64,000 bases of DNA from Prauserella flavalba. GTDB lineage: Bacteria; Actinomycetota; Actinomycetes; Mycobacteriales; Pseudonocardiaceae. Numbering within the stretch: the stretch's first letter is position 1; the number at the start of each line of letters is the position of its first letter. The stretch lies in NCBI RefSeq assembly GCF_003202235.1, contig NZ_MASU01000016.1, positions 1 to 64,000 on the forward strand, in the 5' to 3' direction. A program made the position numbers and the translations under genes. Below, in pieces: positions 53,203 to 63,866 of this stretch. The notes under the pieces are model-generated. The model was not told the origin of the DNA. It made no database searches and saw only the letters and a list, made by a program, of their open reading frames with translations.

Positions 53203-54051
53203 GTGACGGAGACATCGGGCTTGCTCGGCCCTGCTGAGATCCGCGGGCTGGCGGGCGAGCTCGATGTCCGGCCGACCAAGAAGCTCGGCCAGAACTTCGT
53301 GCACGACGCCAACACCGTGCGCCGCATCGTCGAGCTGGCCGAGGTCGGTGCCGACGACGTGGTGCTGGAGGTCGGGCCAGGGCTCGGCTCGCTCACGCTC
53401 GGGCTGCTGGCCTCCGGTGCGCGCGTGATCGCCGTGGAGATCGATCCCGTGCTCGCCGGGCGCCTGCCCGAGACCGTGCGGCACCACCTGCCCGACGCCC
53501 GGGAGCGGCTCACCGTGCTCGGCGCCGACGCACTGCGGGTGCGGGTGGACGACCTGGCCGAGGCGCCGACCGCGCTCGTCGCGAACCTGCCGTACAACGT
53601 CGCCGTTCCCGTCGTCCTGCACCTGCTCGCCGAGCTGCCGTCGTTGCGCCGTGGCCTCGTGATGGTCCAGACCGAGGTGGCCGACCGCATGGCTGCCGGG
53701 CCGGGCAGCCGTGTCTACGGCGTGCCGAGCGTCAAGCTCGCCTGGTACGGCAGGGCGCGCAAGGTGGCCGCGGTGCCGAGGTCGGTGTTCTGGCCGGTGC
53801 CCAACGTCGACTCCTCGCTCGTGGCCTTCGAACGCGGAGAGCCGCCCGAGAACGCCGATCGCGACGTGGTCTTCGCACTCGTCGACGCCGCGTTCTCCCA
53901 GCGCCGCAAGACACTCCGCGCCGCACTCGCCTCGTGGGCAGGCTCCGCCGGCCGGGCGGAAGAGCTGCTGACGGCCGCCGGGATCGACCCCCGCACGCGC
54001 GGGGAGCAGCTGGATGTCGATCAGTTCGCGGCTATTGCGGCAAAGGTGTGA
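53203..54051 (+). CDS. rsmA: 16S rRNA dimethyladenosine transferase (A1518/A1519)
   Basis: 282 residues from GTG 53203. KsgA/RsmA methyltransferase: [23 protein letters not shown] loop [28 protein letters not shown], catalytic [30 protein letters not shown] and [11 protein letters not shown]. It dimethylates two adjacent adenosines in helix 45 of 16S rRNA. It sits in the conserved rpfB-rsmA-(ispE) order; here a SAM-riboswitch/metN unit, an MFS pump and a TetR gene separate it from ispE. Confidence 0.95.
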   Translation: MTETSGLLGPAEIRGLAGELDVRPTKKLGQNFVHDANTVRRIVELAEVGADDVVLEVGPGLGSLTLGLLASGARVIAVEIDPVLAGRLPETVRHHLPDARERLTVLGADALRVRVDDLAEAPTALVANLPYNVAVPVVLHLLAELPSLRRGLVMVQTEVADRMAAGPGSRVYGVPSVKLAWYGRARKVAAVPRSVFWPVPNVDSSLVAFERGEPPENADRDVVFALVDAAFSQRRKTLRAALASWAGSAGRAEELLTAAGIDPRTRGEQLDVDQFAAIAAKV

Positions 54052-54106
54052 TCTACACCGGCGAGCTTGCGTTCGCGTGGTCGATTCAGGTCTACTTTGA
54101 GGGCAT

Positions 54107-54190
54107 CCATCCCGAGCGACTGAGAGACCTGGCTCGCCGAAGTCGCAGCAACCGCCCACCGCGGGCAGGTGCTAACGCCAGGAGCGATGG
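54107..54190 (+). ncRNA. SAM riboswitch (S-box/SAM-I type) upstream of metN
   Basis: An 84-nt aptamer. P1 is CCATC (54107-54111)/GATGG (54186-54190). Within it, GCGAC...GTCGC forms P2 around the conserved GAGAGACCTGGC, then GCAACC, a P3 hairpin (CCGCCCACCGCGGGC region), and the conserved AGGTGCTAA...CCAG of J3/4-P4. These match the S-box core order. The gene behind it encodes a MetN-type ATPase, consistent with repression of methionine uptake when SAM is high. The 189 nt between aptamer and start would hold the expression platform; I could not fix its switching hairpin. Confidence 0.85.
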
Positions 54191-54379
54191 AGGATCCGTG
54201 TATCGCTCGCGAATGCTCACCAGGCGCCGAGTCGTCGATCAGGGCCGCCGCACCGTCAGCGCGTGTCGTCGCCACACCGCTGCCGCCTGATCGTTTCCCA
54301 CTCGCTCAACCCCTTTTCCAGCGACCGTCTGAGATCCGGACGGGGTGTCGCTGTGCCTCGAGTCGCCTTGGAGCTTGTC

Positions 54380-55390
54380 GTGATCACCGTCGAAAACATC
54401 AGCAAGTCGTTCGCCGCCGGCAGTACCGGGGCGCCCGTGGTCGCGCTGCGCGACGTGAGCCTGGCCGTGGAGGCGGGCTCGCTGTACGGCGTGGTCGGCC
54501 CTTCGGGTGCCGGTAAGTCGACGCTGGCACGTTGCATCGCGCTGCAGGAGCGTCCGGACCGCGGGGTCGTGCGGTTCGACGGGCTCAACACCGCCGCACT
54601 GGACGGCCGCAAGCTGCGGGACGCGCGCCGTCAGCTCGGGATCGTCGACACCCGGCTGCAGCCGGAACGCACGGTCGCCGGGAACGTGGCCGCGCCGCTG
54701 GAGCGGCTCGGCGTCGAAGGCCCGCAGCGCCGCAACCGGGTGGGCACCCTGCTCGACCTCATCGGCCTGACCCGGCGCGCCACGCAGCTGCCCGGCGACC
54801 TGTCCGAGGGGCAGCGGCGCCGGGTCGCCGTCGCGAGGGCGCTCGCGGCGGGTCCGTCGGTGCTGCTCGCCGACGACCCGACGGGCGGCGTGGAGTCCGA
54901 GGAATCGGGCTCGGTGCTGGCCGTCCTGGATCGCGCGCGGGCCGAGCTGGGCGCGACGGTGCTGGTGACGACGCCGGACGCGAGTGTGGCGCGGCGCGTC
55001 TGCGACGACGTGGCCCTGCTGGAGCGCGGCGCGGTGCTGGAGAGCGGCAACGTGCTGGGCCTGCTCGGCAAGCACGGCAGCAAGATCGCCAACCAGCTGC
55101 TGCCCGCGATCGAGACATCGCGGGCGGAGGTGGCGCAGTACGACCTGGCCGTGGACGTGGTGCTGGTGGGCTTCGCGGCGGTCGGTGCGCTCCTGCCCGA
55201 AGCGGCGGGCCGCTTCGACGTGGAGCTGGCGACGATCGGCGGCGGCCTGACGCGCTTCGGTGACACCCCGGTGGCGCGCTTCCGGCTCGGCGTGCGAGGC
55301 CAGCGCGCCGACGCGGCGCTGGCGTGGATCGCCGAGCGCGGTGCCCACGTCACCCACACCCTCTACGGCCTGCGCAACGTCGCCGCCTGA
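54380..55390 (+). CDS. metN: methionine-type ABC transporter ATP-binding protein with NIL domain, orphan
   Basis: 336 residues from GTG 54380 (GGAG six bases upstream); a longer frame to 54263 runs back into the leader. ABC domain: VVGPSGAGKSTLARC Walker A, LSEGQRRRVAVARALAAGPS signature (E for the second G), VLLADDPTGGVES Walker B (Asp in place of the catalytic Glu-flanking Glu: DDP). The C-terminal about 75 residues (AQYDLAVDVVLVGFAAVGAL, IGGGLTRFGDTPVARFRLGV) form a NIL domain, the methionine-sensing module of MetN. Unlike normal metNIQ loci, no permease or binding protein follows. It is preceded by a SAM riboswitch. Confidence 0.85.
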   Translation: MITVENISKSFAAGSTGAPVVALRDVSLAVEAGSLYGVVGPSGAGKSTLARCIALQERPDRGVVRFDGLNTAALDGRKLRDARRQLGIVDTRLQPERTVAGNVAAPLERLGVEGPQRRNRVGTLLDLIGLTRRATQLPGDLSEGQRRRVAVARALAAGPSVLLADDPTGGVESEESGSVLAVLDRARAELGATVLVTTPDASVARRVCDDVALLERGAVLESGNVLGLLGKHGSKIANQLLPAIETSRAEVAQYDLAVDVVLVGFAAVGALLPEAAGRFDVELATIGGGLTRFGDTPVARFRLGVRGQRADAALAWIAERGAHVTHTLYGLRNVAA

Positions 55391-55392
55391 GC

Positions 55393-55439
55393 TCCGGGGG
55401 GAGCCCCTTCTGCAGCGTCCGGGGGAGCCCCTTCTGCAG
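55393..55439. repeat. two-unit direct repeat of about 23 bp
   Basis: TCCGGGGGGAGCCCCTTCTG (start 55393) recurs as TCCGGGGGAGCCCCTTCTGC (start 55418), each ending in CAG. Each unit contains a GGGGGAGCCCC-type dyad. It directly follows metN and runs into the short MITE-like copy at 55436. Confidence 0.65.
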
Positions 55440-55488
55440 TGAAGGCCACCATGCCTGCGTTCAACGCAGTGAAGGTGGCCTTCACTGC
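55436..55488. repeat. MITE-like element (element A, short copy 1)
   Basis: 53 bp: GCAGTGAAGGCCACC at 55436-55450 and its inverted copy at 55474-55488, with ATGCCTGCGTTCAACGCAG between. It lacks the internal block of the long copies. Located in the convergent metN/MFS gap. Confidence 0.8.
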
Positions 55489-55518
55489 GGTCGGGCCCAC
55501 CCCTGGCCGCCACGAAGT

Positions 55519-55567
55519 GAGCAAGGGAGCTTTGCTCCCGGAAAACGGGAGTAAAGCTCCCTTGCTA
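55519..55567. repeat. 22-bp-stem intergenic hairpin (element B, copy 2)
   Basis: Arms 55519-55540 (GAGCAAGGGAGCTTTGCTCC...) and 55546-55567 pair with few mismatches around GAAAA, the reverse-orientation loop of copy 1. It ends 15 bp before the MFS stop (55582) and could terminate transcription from both sides. Confidence 0.75.
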
Positions 55568-55581
55568 CCCCCTGGATGTGG

Positions 55582-57018
55582 CTACTGGGACGGCTGGGGC
55601 ACGGGTGAGGGACGGCGGAAGAGGACGCCGGCCAGCACGGCGCCCACCGCGAGGACGCCGGCCGCCCAGCCGCTCGCCGTCGCGTAGCCGTGCACCGTCG
55701 CGGCGGCTCCGCCCGCGACGACCGAGGCCGTGGCGCTCGCCGCGATGGTGTTCAGCGTCGCCGTGCCGAGCGAGGCTCCCACCTGCTGCGACGTCGTGAT
55801 GAACGCCGAAGCCACCCCCGCGTCCTTCGGCCGTACCCCCTGCGTCGCCGCGTTCACCACCGTGGGCATCACCAGGCCCGCGCCCGCGCCGAGCAGCATC
55901 TCCGCGGGCAGCAGCAGGCCGGCATAGGAACTCTCCGGCGTCAGCCGCGTCAGCAGCGCCATGCTCACCGCCAGCAGGAGCAGCCCGCCCACCAGCAGCG
56001 GCCTGGGCCCGAGCCTCGGCGCGAGCCTGCTCGTCACCTGCGTCGACATCAGCACGTTGGCCCCGACGAACGGCAGGAACGCCACCCCGGCCAGCAGCGC
56101 GCCGTAGCCCATGATCGCCTGCAGCTGGAACGTCAGGAACAGGAACATCCCGAACATGCCGAACGCCGCGAACGCCACCCCGAGGAACGCCGCCGCCCGC
56201 GACCGCTCGGTCACGACGCTCAGCGGCAGCAACGGTCCCTTCACCCGCGCCTGCCTCGCCACGAACACCGCCACGAGCACCAGCGCGGCCGCGAGCAACC
56301 CGAGCACCAGCCCCGAGCCGAAGCCGCGTTCCGCCGCCTCCGACAGCGCGTAGACGAGCGAGACGATCGCGCCGCCGCCGAGCACGGCGCTGATCCAGTC
56401 GAGCGGGGTGTCGCGATGCCCCTCGACCTTCGGCAGCACGAACACGCCCAGCACCGCGGCCACCGCCGCGATCGGCAGGTTGACGTACAGGCACCAGCGC
56501 CAGTCGAGGTACTCCGCGAGCGCCCCGCCCGCGACGAGACCCAGCGCGGCGCCCGACATCATGATCGCGCTGAAGATGCCGAACACCTGCGCCCGCTCGC
56601 GCGGTTCGGTGAACGTCGTGGTCAGCAGCGAGATCGTCGACGGCGCGAGCAGTGCTGCGAACACACCCTGGCCCGCTCTCGCCGCGATCAGCATCTCCGT
56701 GCTCGTCGCCGCACCGCCGACGGCCGAGGCGAGCGCGAAGCCGATGGCGCCCACGAGCAGCGTGTTCTTGCGGCCGAGCCGGTCGGCCAGCCGTCCGCCG
56801 AGCAGCAGCAGGCCGCCGAACGCCACCGTGTAGCCCGTGATCGCCCACTGCCGGGCAGCGTCGGACATGCCCAGCTCCCGCTGCGCCGACGGCAGCGCGA
56901 TCGTCATGATCGTCATGTCGATGATCACCAGCAGCTGGGCCAGTCCGATCACCGCGAGTGCCCACCATCTGCGCCGGTCGGTGGGTTGCCCCACCGGCGC
57001 AGGAGCGGTCGTTGTCAT
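55582..57018 (-). CDS. DHA2-family MFS multidrug efflux transporter (EmrB/QacA type)
   Basis: 478 residues, about 14 transmembrane helices. It has the DHA2 motifs: IDMTIMTIALPSAQREL (motif D1), GGRLADRLGRKNTLLVG (motif A), and AARAGQGVFAALLAPSTISL followed by SGAALGLVAGGAL (motif C). It exports drugs or amphiphiles using the proton gradient. It is divergent from a TetR regulator at 57178 across a 159-bp A/T-richer gap, the usual arrangement for inducible efflux. Its 3' end faces metN, with hairpin and MITE-like repeats between. Confidence 0.93.
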   Translation of the reverse strand: MTTTAPAPVGQPTDRRRWWALAVIGLAQLLVIIDMTIMTIALPSAQRELGMSDAARQWAITGYTVAFGGLLLLGGRLADRLGRKNTLLVGAIGFALASAVGGAATSTEMLIAARAGQGVFAALLAPSTISLLTTTFTEPRERAQVFGIFSAIMMSGAALGLVAGGALAEYLDWRWCLYVNLPIAAVAAVLGVFVLPKVEGHRDTPLDWISAVLGGGAIVSLVYALSEAAERGFGSGLVLGLLAAALVLVAVFVARQARVKGPLLPLSVVTERSRAAAFLGVAFAAFGMFGMFLFLTFQLQAIMGYGALLAGVAFLPFVGANVLMSTQVTSRLAPRLGPRPLLVGGLLLLAVSMALLTRLTPESSYAGLLLPAEMLLGAGAGLVMPTVVNAATQGVRPKDAGVASAFITTSQQVGASLGTATLNTIAASATASVVAGGAAATVHGYATASGWAAGVLAVGAVLAGVLFRRPSPVPQPSQ

Positions 57019-57177
57019 GATTTCCCCTTGTGAGACTGTGTGGAGGCCCGAAATGGCCGGAAAGCACCCGGTTCGCCGATTGCTTACCGGTCGGCTAGTT
57101 ATCTTGTATGGTGGAACGGTAAGTGATTGCTAGTCGGGCGTCAAGTAAGTTTGAGAGGGTCTCAGGAAGGGCTGGAC

Positions 57178-57732
57178 ATGGCGGGGCGGCGCAGCGACAC
57201 GAGAGAGCGCATCCAGCAGGTCGCGCTGGAGCTGTTCGCCGAGCACGGGTACGAGAAGACGTCCCTGCGCGAGATCGCCGAGCGCCTCGCCGTGACGAAG
57301 GCCGCGCTGTACTACCACTTCAAGACCAAAGAGGACATCGTCCACAGCCTCGTCGAGAACCTGGTCGACGGCCTCGACGAACTGCTCGCGTGGGCGAAGG
57401 AACAGCCGAGGTCACAGGGGACCACGGAGGAGGTCCTGCGCCGGTTCTCCGCGCTCGTCAACGACGAGCACGGGCCGGAGATGCAGTTCATCCAGCAGAA
57501 CGTTCCGACGCTGAAGAAGTTCGGCGTCATGCACCCGCTCGGCGCGAAGGTCAGGGAGCTCTTCCAGCTGATCACCGCCGAGGACCAGGATCCCGCCACC
57601 GAGCTGAGGGCCAGGCTCGCCCTGGTCGCGCTCGTGCTCGGCATCAACCCGATGTTCGGCGGACCGGGGACGGCCCCGCCGCCGGGGGTCGCGCTGCAGG
57701 TCGCGTTGGAGCTGGTCGCGCCGCGCGGCTGA
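57178..57732 (+). CDS. TetR-family regulator of the MFS pump
   Basis: 184 residues from ATG 57178, with AGGAAGGG upstream. HTH: RERIQQVALELFAEHGYEKT, SLREIAERLAVTKAALYYHF, KTKEDIV. The C-terminal ligand domain is helical. Position divergent to a DHA2 efflux gene argues that it represses the pump and itself and is released by a drug. The intervening region contains CTTACCG/CGGTAAG arms (57083-57123) and repeated GCTAGT, but no clean palindrome. ispE follows 22 bp downstream and could be read through. Confidence 0.92.
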   Translation: MAGRRSDTRERIQQVALELFAEHGYEKTSLREIAERLAVTKAALYYHFKTKEDIVHSLVENLVDGLDELLAWAKEQPRSQGTTEEVLRRFSALVNDEHGPEMQFIQQNVPTLKKFGVMHPLGAKVRELFQLITAEDQDPATELRARLALVALVLGINPMFGGPGTAPPPGVALQVALELVAPRG

Positions 57733-57754
57733 GCCCGCCAAGTACCCTTGACGC

Positions 57755-58723
57755 GTGCTTGCCGTCGTTCCACCGCCCGTGACCGTGAGGGTGCCCTCCA
57801 AGGTGAACCTGCACCTCTCCGTCGGTGACGTTCGCGACGACGGGTTCCACGAGCTGACCACCATCTTCCAGGCACTGTCGCTGACCGACGAGGTCACCGT
57901 CGCCGCCGCTGAGGAGCCGGGCGTCGAGGTGTTCGGCGAGGGCGCCAAGTCGGTGCCCACCGACGAGGGCAACCTCGCGTGGCGCGCTGTGCGGGCGCTC
58001 GCCGAGCACGCGGACCGCGCCGACGACATCGACAAGGTCGGCGTGGTGCTGCGCAAGGGAATCCCCGTCGCGGGCGGCATGGCGGGCGGCAGCGCCGACG
58101 CCGCCGCCACGCTGGTCGGCCTCAGCGCGTTGTGGAAGCTCGACCTGCCAAGGGACGAGCTCGCGCAGATCGCCGCCACGCTCGGCAGTGACGTGCCGTT
58201 CGCGCTCTACGGCGGCACCGCGCTGGGCACCGGCCGCGGCGAGGAGCTCGTGCCCGTGCTGTCCCGGCACACGTTCCACTGGGTGCTCGCGTTCGACCAG
58301 CGCGGCCTGTCCACGCCCCGCGTCTACGGCGAGCTCGACCGGCTGCGCGCCGACGGCGACCCGCCGAGGGTCGGCTCCCACGCACCGGTGGTCGAGGCGC
58401 TCGCCTCCGGCGACCCGAGGCAGCTCGCGCTGCTGCTCGGCAACGACCTGCAGGCCGCCGCCGTCTCCCTGCGGCCGGGGCTGCGCCGGACCCTGCGGGC
58501 GGGCGTCAACGCCGGCGCCCTCGCCGGCACCGTCTCCGGCTCGGGCCCCACGTGCGCGTTCCTGTGCGAGAGCGCCGACGCCGCGCTGGAGGTGGCGGCC
58601 GAGCTGGCAGGCGCCGGGGTGTGCCGTACGGTGCGGGTCGCACACGGACCGGTCCCGGGCGCGCGCGTCGTCGGCGGTGACGACGCGCCCCGGCACCCCA
58701 CACCGCCCCAAGTGCACGCCTGA
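57755..58723 (+). CDS. ispE: 4-diphosphocytidyl-2-C-methyl-D-erythritol kinase
   Basis: 322 residues from GTG 57755. GHMP kinase: [20 protein letters not shown], the ATP-loop [40 protein letters not shown], and the C-terminal [15 protein letters not shown]. It phosphorylates CDP-ME at the 2-OH in the MEP isoprenoid pathway. An Arg/His/Pro-rich tail of about 20 residues extends past the usual end. The ABC-F gene begins 31 bp downstream, as in Rv1011/Rv1012-type loci, and is probably co-transcribed. Confidence 0.95.
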   Translation: MLAVVPPPVTVRVPSKVNLHLSVGDVRDDGFHELTTIFQALSLTDEVTVAAAEEPGVEVFGEGAKSVPTDEGNLAWRAVRALAEHADRADDIDKVGVVLRKGIPVAGGMAGGSADAAATLVGLSALWKLDLPRDELAQIAATLGSDVPFALYGGTALGTGRGEELVPVLSRHTFHWVLAFDQRGLSTPRVYGELDRLRADGDPPRVGSHAPVVEALASGDPRQLALLLGNDLQAAAVSLRPGLRRTLRAGVNAGALAGTVSGSGPTCAFLCESADAALEVAAELAGAGVCRTVRVAHGPVPGARVVGGDDAPRHPTPPQVHA

Positions 58724-58754
58724 TCTCTCCAGCTCTCGAAGGGTTACCTGCCGG

Positions 58755-60539
<1,785 letters not shown>

Positions 60540-60620
60540 AAACCCGCTGCTGAGGCACTCCCGTCGCCCGACCGGCCACCCCCTGTGGTGGCGCTTCGCG
60601 CCGCTGTGTTCAATCAGAGC

Positions 60621-62306
60621 ATGAGTCGGTTCGTGGAGACGATGGTCGCCACCGCCCACGCGGTCGGCCGGCGGCGGGGCATGGTCACGGGGGAACCCAG
60701 GGAGCCTGTCCGCAGGACGTGGTTCGAGGTGCACGAGCGTGCCCGCCGGGTCGGGGGTGGTCTGGTCCGGGGTGGGCTCGAACCGGGCAGCGCCGTCGCC
60801 GTGCTCGCCGCCGCGCCGGAGCTGATCGCTCCGACCGTGCAGGGCACGTGGCTCGCGGGCGGCAGCGTCACGATGCTGCACCAGCCGACGCCGCGCACCG
60901 ACCTCGGCCAGTGGGCCGCCGACACCATCCAGGTGCTCGAGATGATCGGCTCGCGCCTGGTGTTGCTCGGCGAGCCGTTCGACCAGCTCGCTCCCGTGCT
61001 CACCGAACACGGCATCGACTACCGCAAGATCGACGACCTGCTCGCCGGCGAACCGATCGCCGAGCCCGTGCCCGTCGGCGAGGATTCGCTCGCCCTGCTG
61101 CAGCTCACCAGCGGCTCCACCGCCGAGCCGAAGGCCGTGCGGATCACGCACGGCAACCTCTACTCCAACATCCGCGCGATGGTCGGCCGCGCCGAGCTGG
61201 ACTTCGACACCGACGTGATGGTGTCGTGGCTGCCGACCTTCCACGACATGGGCATGGTGGGCTTCCTGACGCTGCCCATGACGTTCGGCGTCGAGCTCGT
61301 CAAGGTCACCCCGGTCGAGTTCCTGTCAGGGCCGCTGCTGTGGCCCGAGCTGATCAGCCGCTATGGGGGCACCGTCACGGCCGCGCCGAACTTCGCCTAC
61401 GCGATCGTCGGCCGCAGGCTCGCGAGGGTCGACGACGACAACGCCTACGACCTCTCCCGCCTGCGGATCGCGCTCAACGGCGCGGAGCCCATCGACCCCT
61501 CCGCGGTGGAGACCTTCACCGATGCGGGCGCTCGGTTCAAGATGTCGGCCGAATGCGTGTTCCCCGCCTACGGCTTGGCGGAGGCTACGCTCGCCGTGTC
61601 CTTCGCGCCGCTGTTCACCGGCCTGGCCGTGGACGTCATCGAGGCGCACGCGCTGGAGGCCGAGAACCGCGCGGTTCCGGTGCCGGAGGGCGACCCGCGC
61701 CGCGGCACCGACGACGTCCGCGGGTTCGCGGTGCTCGGCCCGCCGCTGGACGGGTTGACCGCTCAGATCGTCGACGAGCACGGCACGGTGCTCGGCGAAC
61801 GCGAGGTCGGCGAGATCCGGCTGCGGGGAGAGGCCGTGTCGCCCGGCTACCTGACCGTGCACGGTCCCGCGGCGACGCAGGACGCTGAGGGCTGGTTCGC
61901 CACCGGCGACCTCGGCTACCTGGTCGAGGGCGGGCAGATCGTCATCTGCGGGCGCAGCAAGGACGTGATCATCCTCGGCGGCCGCAACGTCTACCCGACC
62001 GACATCGAGCGCGCCGCGGGCTCCGTGGAGGGCGTGCGAGCGGGCAACGCGGTGGCCGTCCGGATTGACGCGGGCACCAGGCGGGAGCGCTTCGCCGTGG
62101 TGCTGGAGTCCAAACTGGCCGGCGACGAGGCCGAGGAGCAGCGGCTCGCCAAGGAGGTCGCCGCGCGGGTGCGCGACGCCGTGGACGCCCGGCCCTACGC
62201 GGTGGTGGTGCTGCCCGCGGGCAGCCTGCCCAAGACACCGTCCGGCAAGGTCAAGCGCGCCGCCACCGCCGTCCAGTTCCGCGCCCAGATCGACGCCCGG
62301 GCCTAG
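60621..62306 (+). CDS. fatty acyl-AMP/CoA ligase (FAAL-like, Pks16-type)
   Basis: 561 residues from ATG 60621. Adenylate-forming enzyme: QLTSGSTAEPKAVRITHGNL (A3), WLPTFHDMGMVGFLTLPM (FAAL/FadD-type block), FPAYGLAEATLAVSF (A5), GWFATGDLGYLVEGGQIVIC (A7) and SLPKTPSGKVKRAAT with the A10 Lys. The WLPxFHDMGxVG and ECVFPAYGLAEATL blocks are those of the FAAL/long-chain group, and gene order matches Rv1013 (pks16) after ispE and an ABC gene. It activates a fatty acid for transfer to an acyl carrier or CoA. FAAL versus FACL cannot be decided by eye. Confidence 0.85.
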   Translation: MSRFVETMVATAHAVGRRRGMVTGEPREPVRRTWFEVHERARRVGGGLVRGGLEPGSAVAVLAAAPELIAPTVQGTWLAGGSVTMLHQPTPRTDLGQWAADTIQVLEMIGSRLVLLGEPFDQLAPVLTEHGIDYRKIDDLLAGEPIAEPVPVGEDSLALLQLTSGSTAEPKAVRITHGNLYSNIRAMVGRAELDFDTDVMVSWLPTFHDMGMVGFLTLPMTFGVELVKVTPVEFLSGPLLWPELISRYGGTVTAAPNFAYAIVGRRLARVDDDNAYDLSRLRIALNGAEPIDPSAVETFTDAGARFKMSAECVFPAYGLAEATLAVSFAPLFTGLAVDVIEAHALEAENRAVPVPEGDPRRGTDDVRGFAVLGPPLDGLTAQIVDEHGTVLGEREVGEIRLRGEAVSPGYLTVHGPAATQDAEGWFATGDLGYLVEGGQIVICGRSKDVIILGGRNVYPTDIERAAGSVEGVRAGNAVAVRIDAGTRRERFAVVLESKLAGDEAEEQRLAKEVAARVRDAVDARPYAVVVLPAGSLPKTPSGKVKRAATAVQFRAQIDARA

Positions 62307-62356
62307 GAGCGCGCTGAACAACCCCCGCCCCGCTGCGCGACGCCCGCTCCTCGCCC

Positions 62357-62409
62357 GCAGTGAAGGCCACCTTCACTGCGTTCAACACAGGCAAGGTGGC
62401 CTTCACTGC
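62357..62409. repeat. MITE-like element (element A, short copy 2)
   Basis: 53 bp with GCAGTGAAGGCCACC at 62357-62371 and the inverted GGTGGCCTTCACTGC at 62395-62409. It has the same length as the copy at 55436 but carries the TTCACTGCG palindrome of the long copies. In the convergent gap between the AMP ligase and the DivIVA-repeat gene. Confidence 0.8.
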
Positions 62410-62419
62410 AACTGGTTGG

Positions 62420-62767
62420 TCACCTGCGGGCGCGGCGCCACAGGGGCTTGCGGGCGTGGGTGTGTTCCAGCGCCGGGGCGACGTAGGGGCCGCTCGGGGC
62501 CGCCGCTCCGGACCTCGCGGCGAGCGTGGTCTCCACGGCACGCAGGAACGTGTCCACCGCCGTCTGGTCGTAGCCACCCCGCTTGGCCAGCGGCGTGAGC
62601 CGGAACGCGACGTCGTGGACCTCCGTCGCGCTCACGTCGTCCTCCCCGTCGAGGGTCGCCGCGATGCGATCGAGGAACGCGTCGACCTGCACCTCGTTGT
62701 AGCCGCGCGTCCCGAACGGCGCCTCCGGGAACCGGATGTCGCGCACGTCGTCGGACGTCACGGTCAT
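62420..62767 (-). CDS. short DivIVA-domain repeat protein (second of tandem pair)
   Basis: 115 residues. Two copies of a short DivIVA motif of about 40 residues: DDVRDIRFPEAPFGTRGYNE then VDAFLDRIAATL, and ATEVHDVAFRLTPLAKRGGY then VDTFLRAVETTL. These are the membrane-binding N-terminal DivIVA signature (V..F...P.G.RGY....VD.FL). There is no long coiled-coil, unlike Wag31/DivIVA, only a basic Ala/Pro tail (KPLWRRARR). It could bind curved membrane or assemble with the polar DivIVA. Its ATG follows the stop of the paralogue with no gap. Confidence 0.85.
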   Translation of the reverse strand: MTVTSDDVRDIRFPEAPFGTRGYNEVQVDAFLDRIAATLDGEDDVSATEVHDVAFRLTPLAKRGGYDQTAVDTFLRAVETTLAARSGAAAPSGPYVAPALEHTHARKPLWRRARR

Positions 62768-63100
62768 CTAGCGATCCCGCACCGGCTCGATGGCGGGGGA
62801 CGCGGTCCGCGCGGCGGGCACGTGGTGCGAGCCCGGCCGGACACCGGTCCTGACGAGGAGAGTCTCCTCCACCTCGTCCAGGAACTCGTCCACCTCGCGC
62901 TCGTCATAACCGCGCTTGCCGATGAGCGGCCGCCCGAACTGGACGTGGTGCACCTCGGCGGCGGTGAGGTCGTCCTCGTCGGCGAGGGTCTTCACGATCC
63001 GCTGGACGAACTCGTCCACCTCGTTCTTCGCGTAGCCACGGCGGCCGATGGGGGCGTTGCGGAACTCGACGTCGCGGACGTCGTCTGCCGTGAACGACAT
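62768..63100 (-). CDS. short DivIVA-domain repeat protein (first of tandem pair)
   Basis: 110 residues from ATG 63100 (AGGAG nine to ten bases upstream; a start at 63139 would add 13 residues). It has two DivIVA half-repeats: [20 protein letters not shown] then [12 protein letters not shown], and [20 protein letters not shown] then [12 protein letters not shown], plus a Pro/Ala-rich tail. It is paralogous to the protein encoded immediately downstream, which starts at the base after its stop. Likely part of the cell-pole or septum membrane-recognition system by family; the lack of a coiled-coil suggests an accessory or competing role (inference). Confidence 0.85.
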   Translation of the reverse strand: MSFTADDVRDVEFRNAPIGRRGYAKNEVDEFVQRIVKTLADEDDLTAAEVHHVQFGRPLIGKRGYDEREVDEFLDEVEETLLVRTGVRPGSHHVPAARTASPAIEPVRDR

Positions 63101-63262
63101 GTAGGGCCTCTCCTGGGTTCGGCTCGGGTCGGGAGTCATCCCGCATTCCGTCCTAGCCCCCGGTGAACGCAGCGGGAAGACTCAGGGAGGTTTGTCGACT
63201 CGACCAGGTGCGCGCGACAACGCCATCGAGTGACCGTCAGATCACCGACAGCGACGAATGCG

Positions 63263-63856
63263 TCAGCCCACGTGGAAGGTGTTCTGCGCCGCGGTGAGGC
63301 CCTTGCCGACCAGCTCCTCGACGGCATCGGCGCAGCGATCGAGGTTCAGCGCGAGCTCGCGCCGCTCGACCGTGGAGAAGTCCTTGAGCACGAAGTCGGC
63401 GGGGTCCATCCGGCCGGGCGGGCGGCCGACGCCGAACCGGACCCGGTAGTAGTCCTTGGTGCCGAGCGACTTCGTGATGGACCGGAGTCCGTTGTGGCCG
63501 TTGTCGCCGCCGCCGAGCTTGAGCCGCAGCGCACCGTAGGGGATGTCCAGCTCGTCGTGGATCACGACGACGCCGCTCGGCGGGATCTTGTAGAAGCGGG
63601 CGGTGCCCGAAACGGGCCCGCCGGAGAGGTTCATGAACGAACGGGGCTTGGCCAGCACGACCCTGCGCCCGGCGAGGTGCCCCTCGAGCACCTCGGCCCC
63701 GCCCTTGTGTGCCTTGAACTTGCCGCCGATGCGGGCGGCAAGCTCGTCCAGCACCAGAGAGCCCACGTTGTGCCGGTTGCCGGCGTAGCGGGGCCCGGGA
63801 TTGCCGAGGCCGACGAGCAGCACCTGCTCGCCGGCTCCCGGCAGATCTTGCTCCAC
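63263..63856 (-). CDS. pth: peptidyl-tRNA hydrolase
   Basis: 197 residues from GTG 63856. Pth fold and active site: [20 protein letters not shown] (Asn and catalytic His), [33 protein letters not shown] with the catalytic Asp, and [13 protein letters not shown]. It frees tRNA from peptidyl-tRNAs that drop off the ribosome. The start is 10 bp after the rplY stop; rplY-pth is a conserved operon, as in Rv1015c-Rv1014c. Confidence 0.95.
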   Translation of the reverse strand: MEQDLPGAGEQVLLVGLGNPGPRYAGNRHNVGSLVLDELAARIGGKFKAHKGGAEVLEGHLAGRRVVLAKPRSFMNLSGGPVSGTARFYKIPPSGVVVIHDELDIPYGALRLKLGGGDNGHNGLRSITKSLGTKDYYRVRFGVGRPPGRMDPADFVLKDFSTVERRELALNLDRCADAVEELVGKGLTAAQNTFHVG

Positions 63857-63866
63857 GGACGTGGCC

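Noticed and set aside
57083-57123. TetR operator between the MFS and TetR genes
   Set aside because: CTTACCG and CGGTAAG arms are 27 bp apart and the GCTAGT copies are direct, so no compact palindrome supports an operator call.
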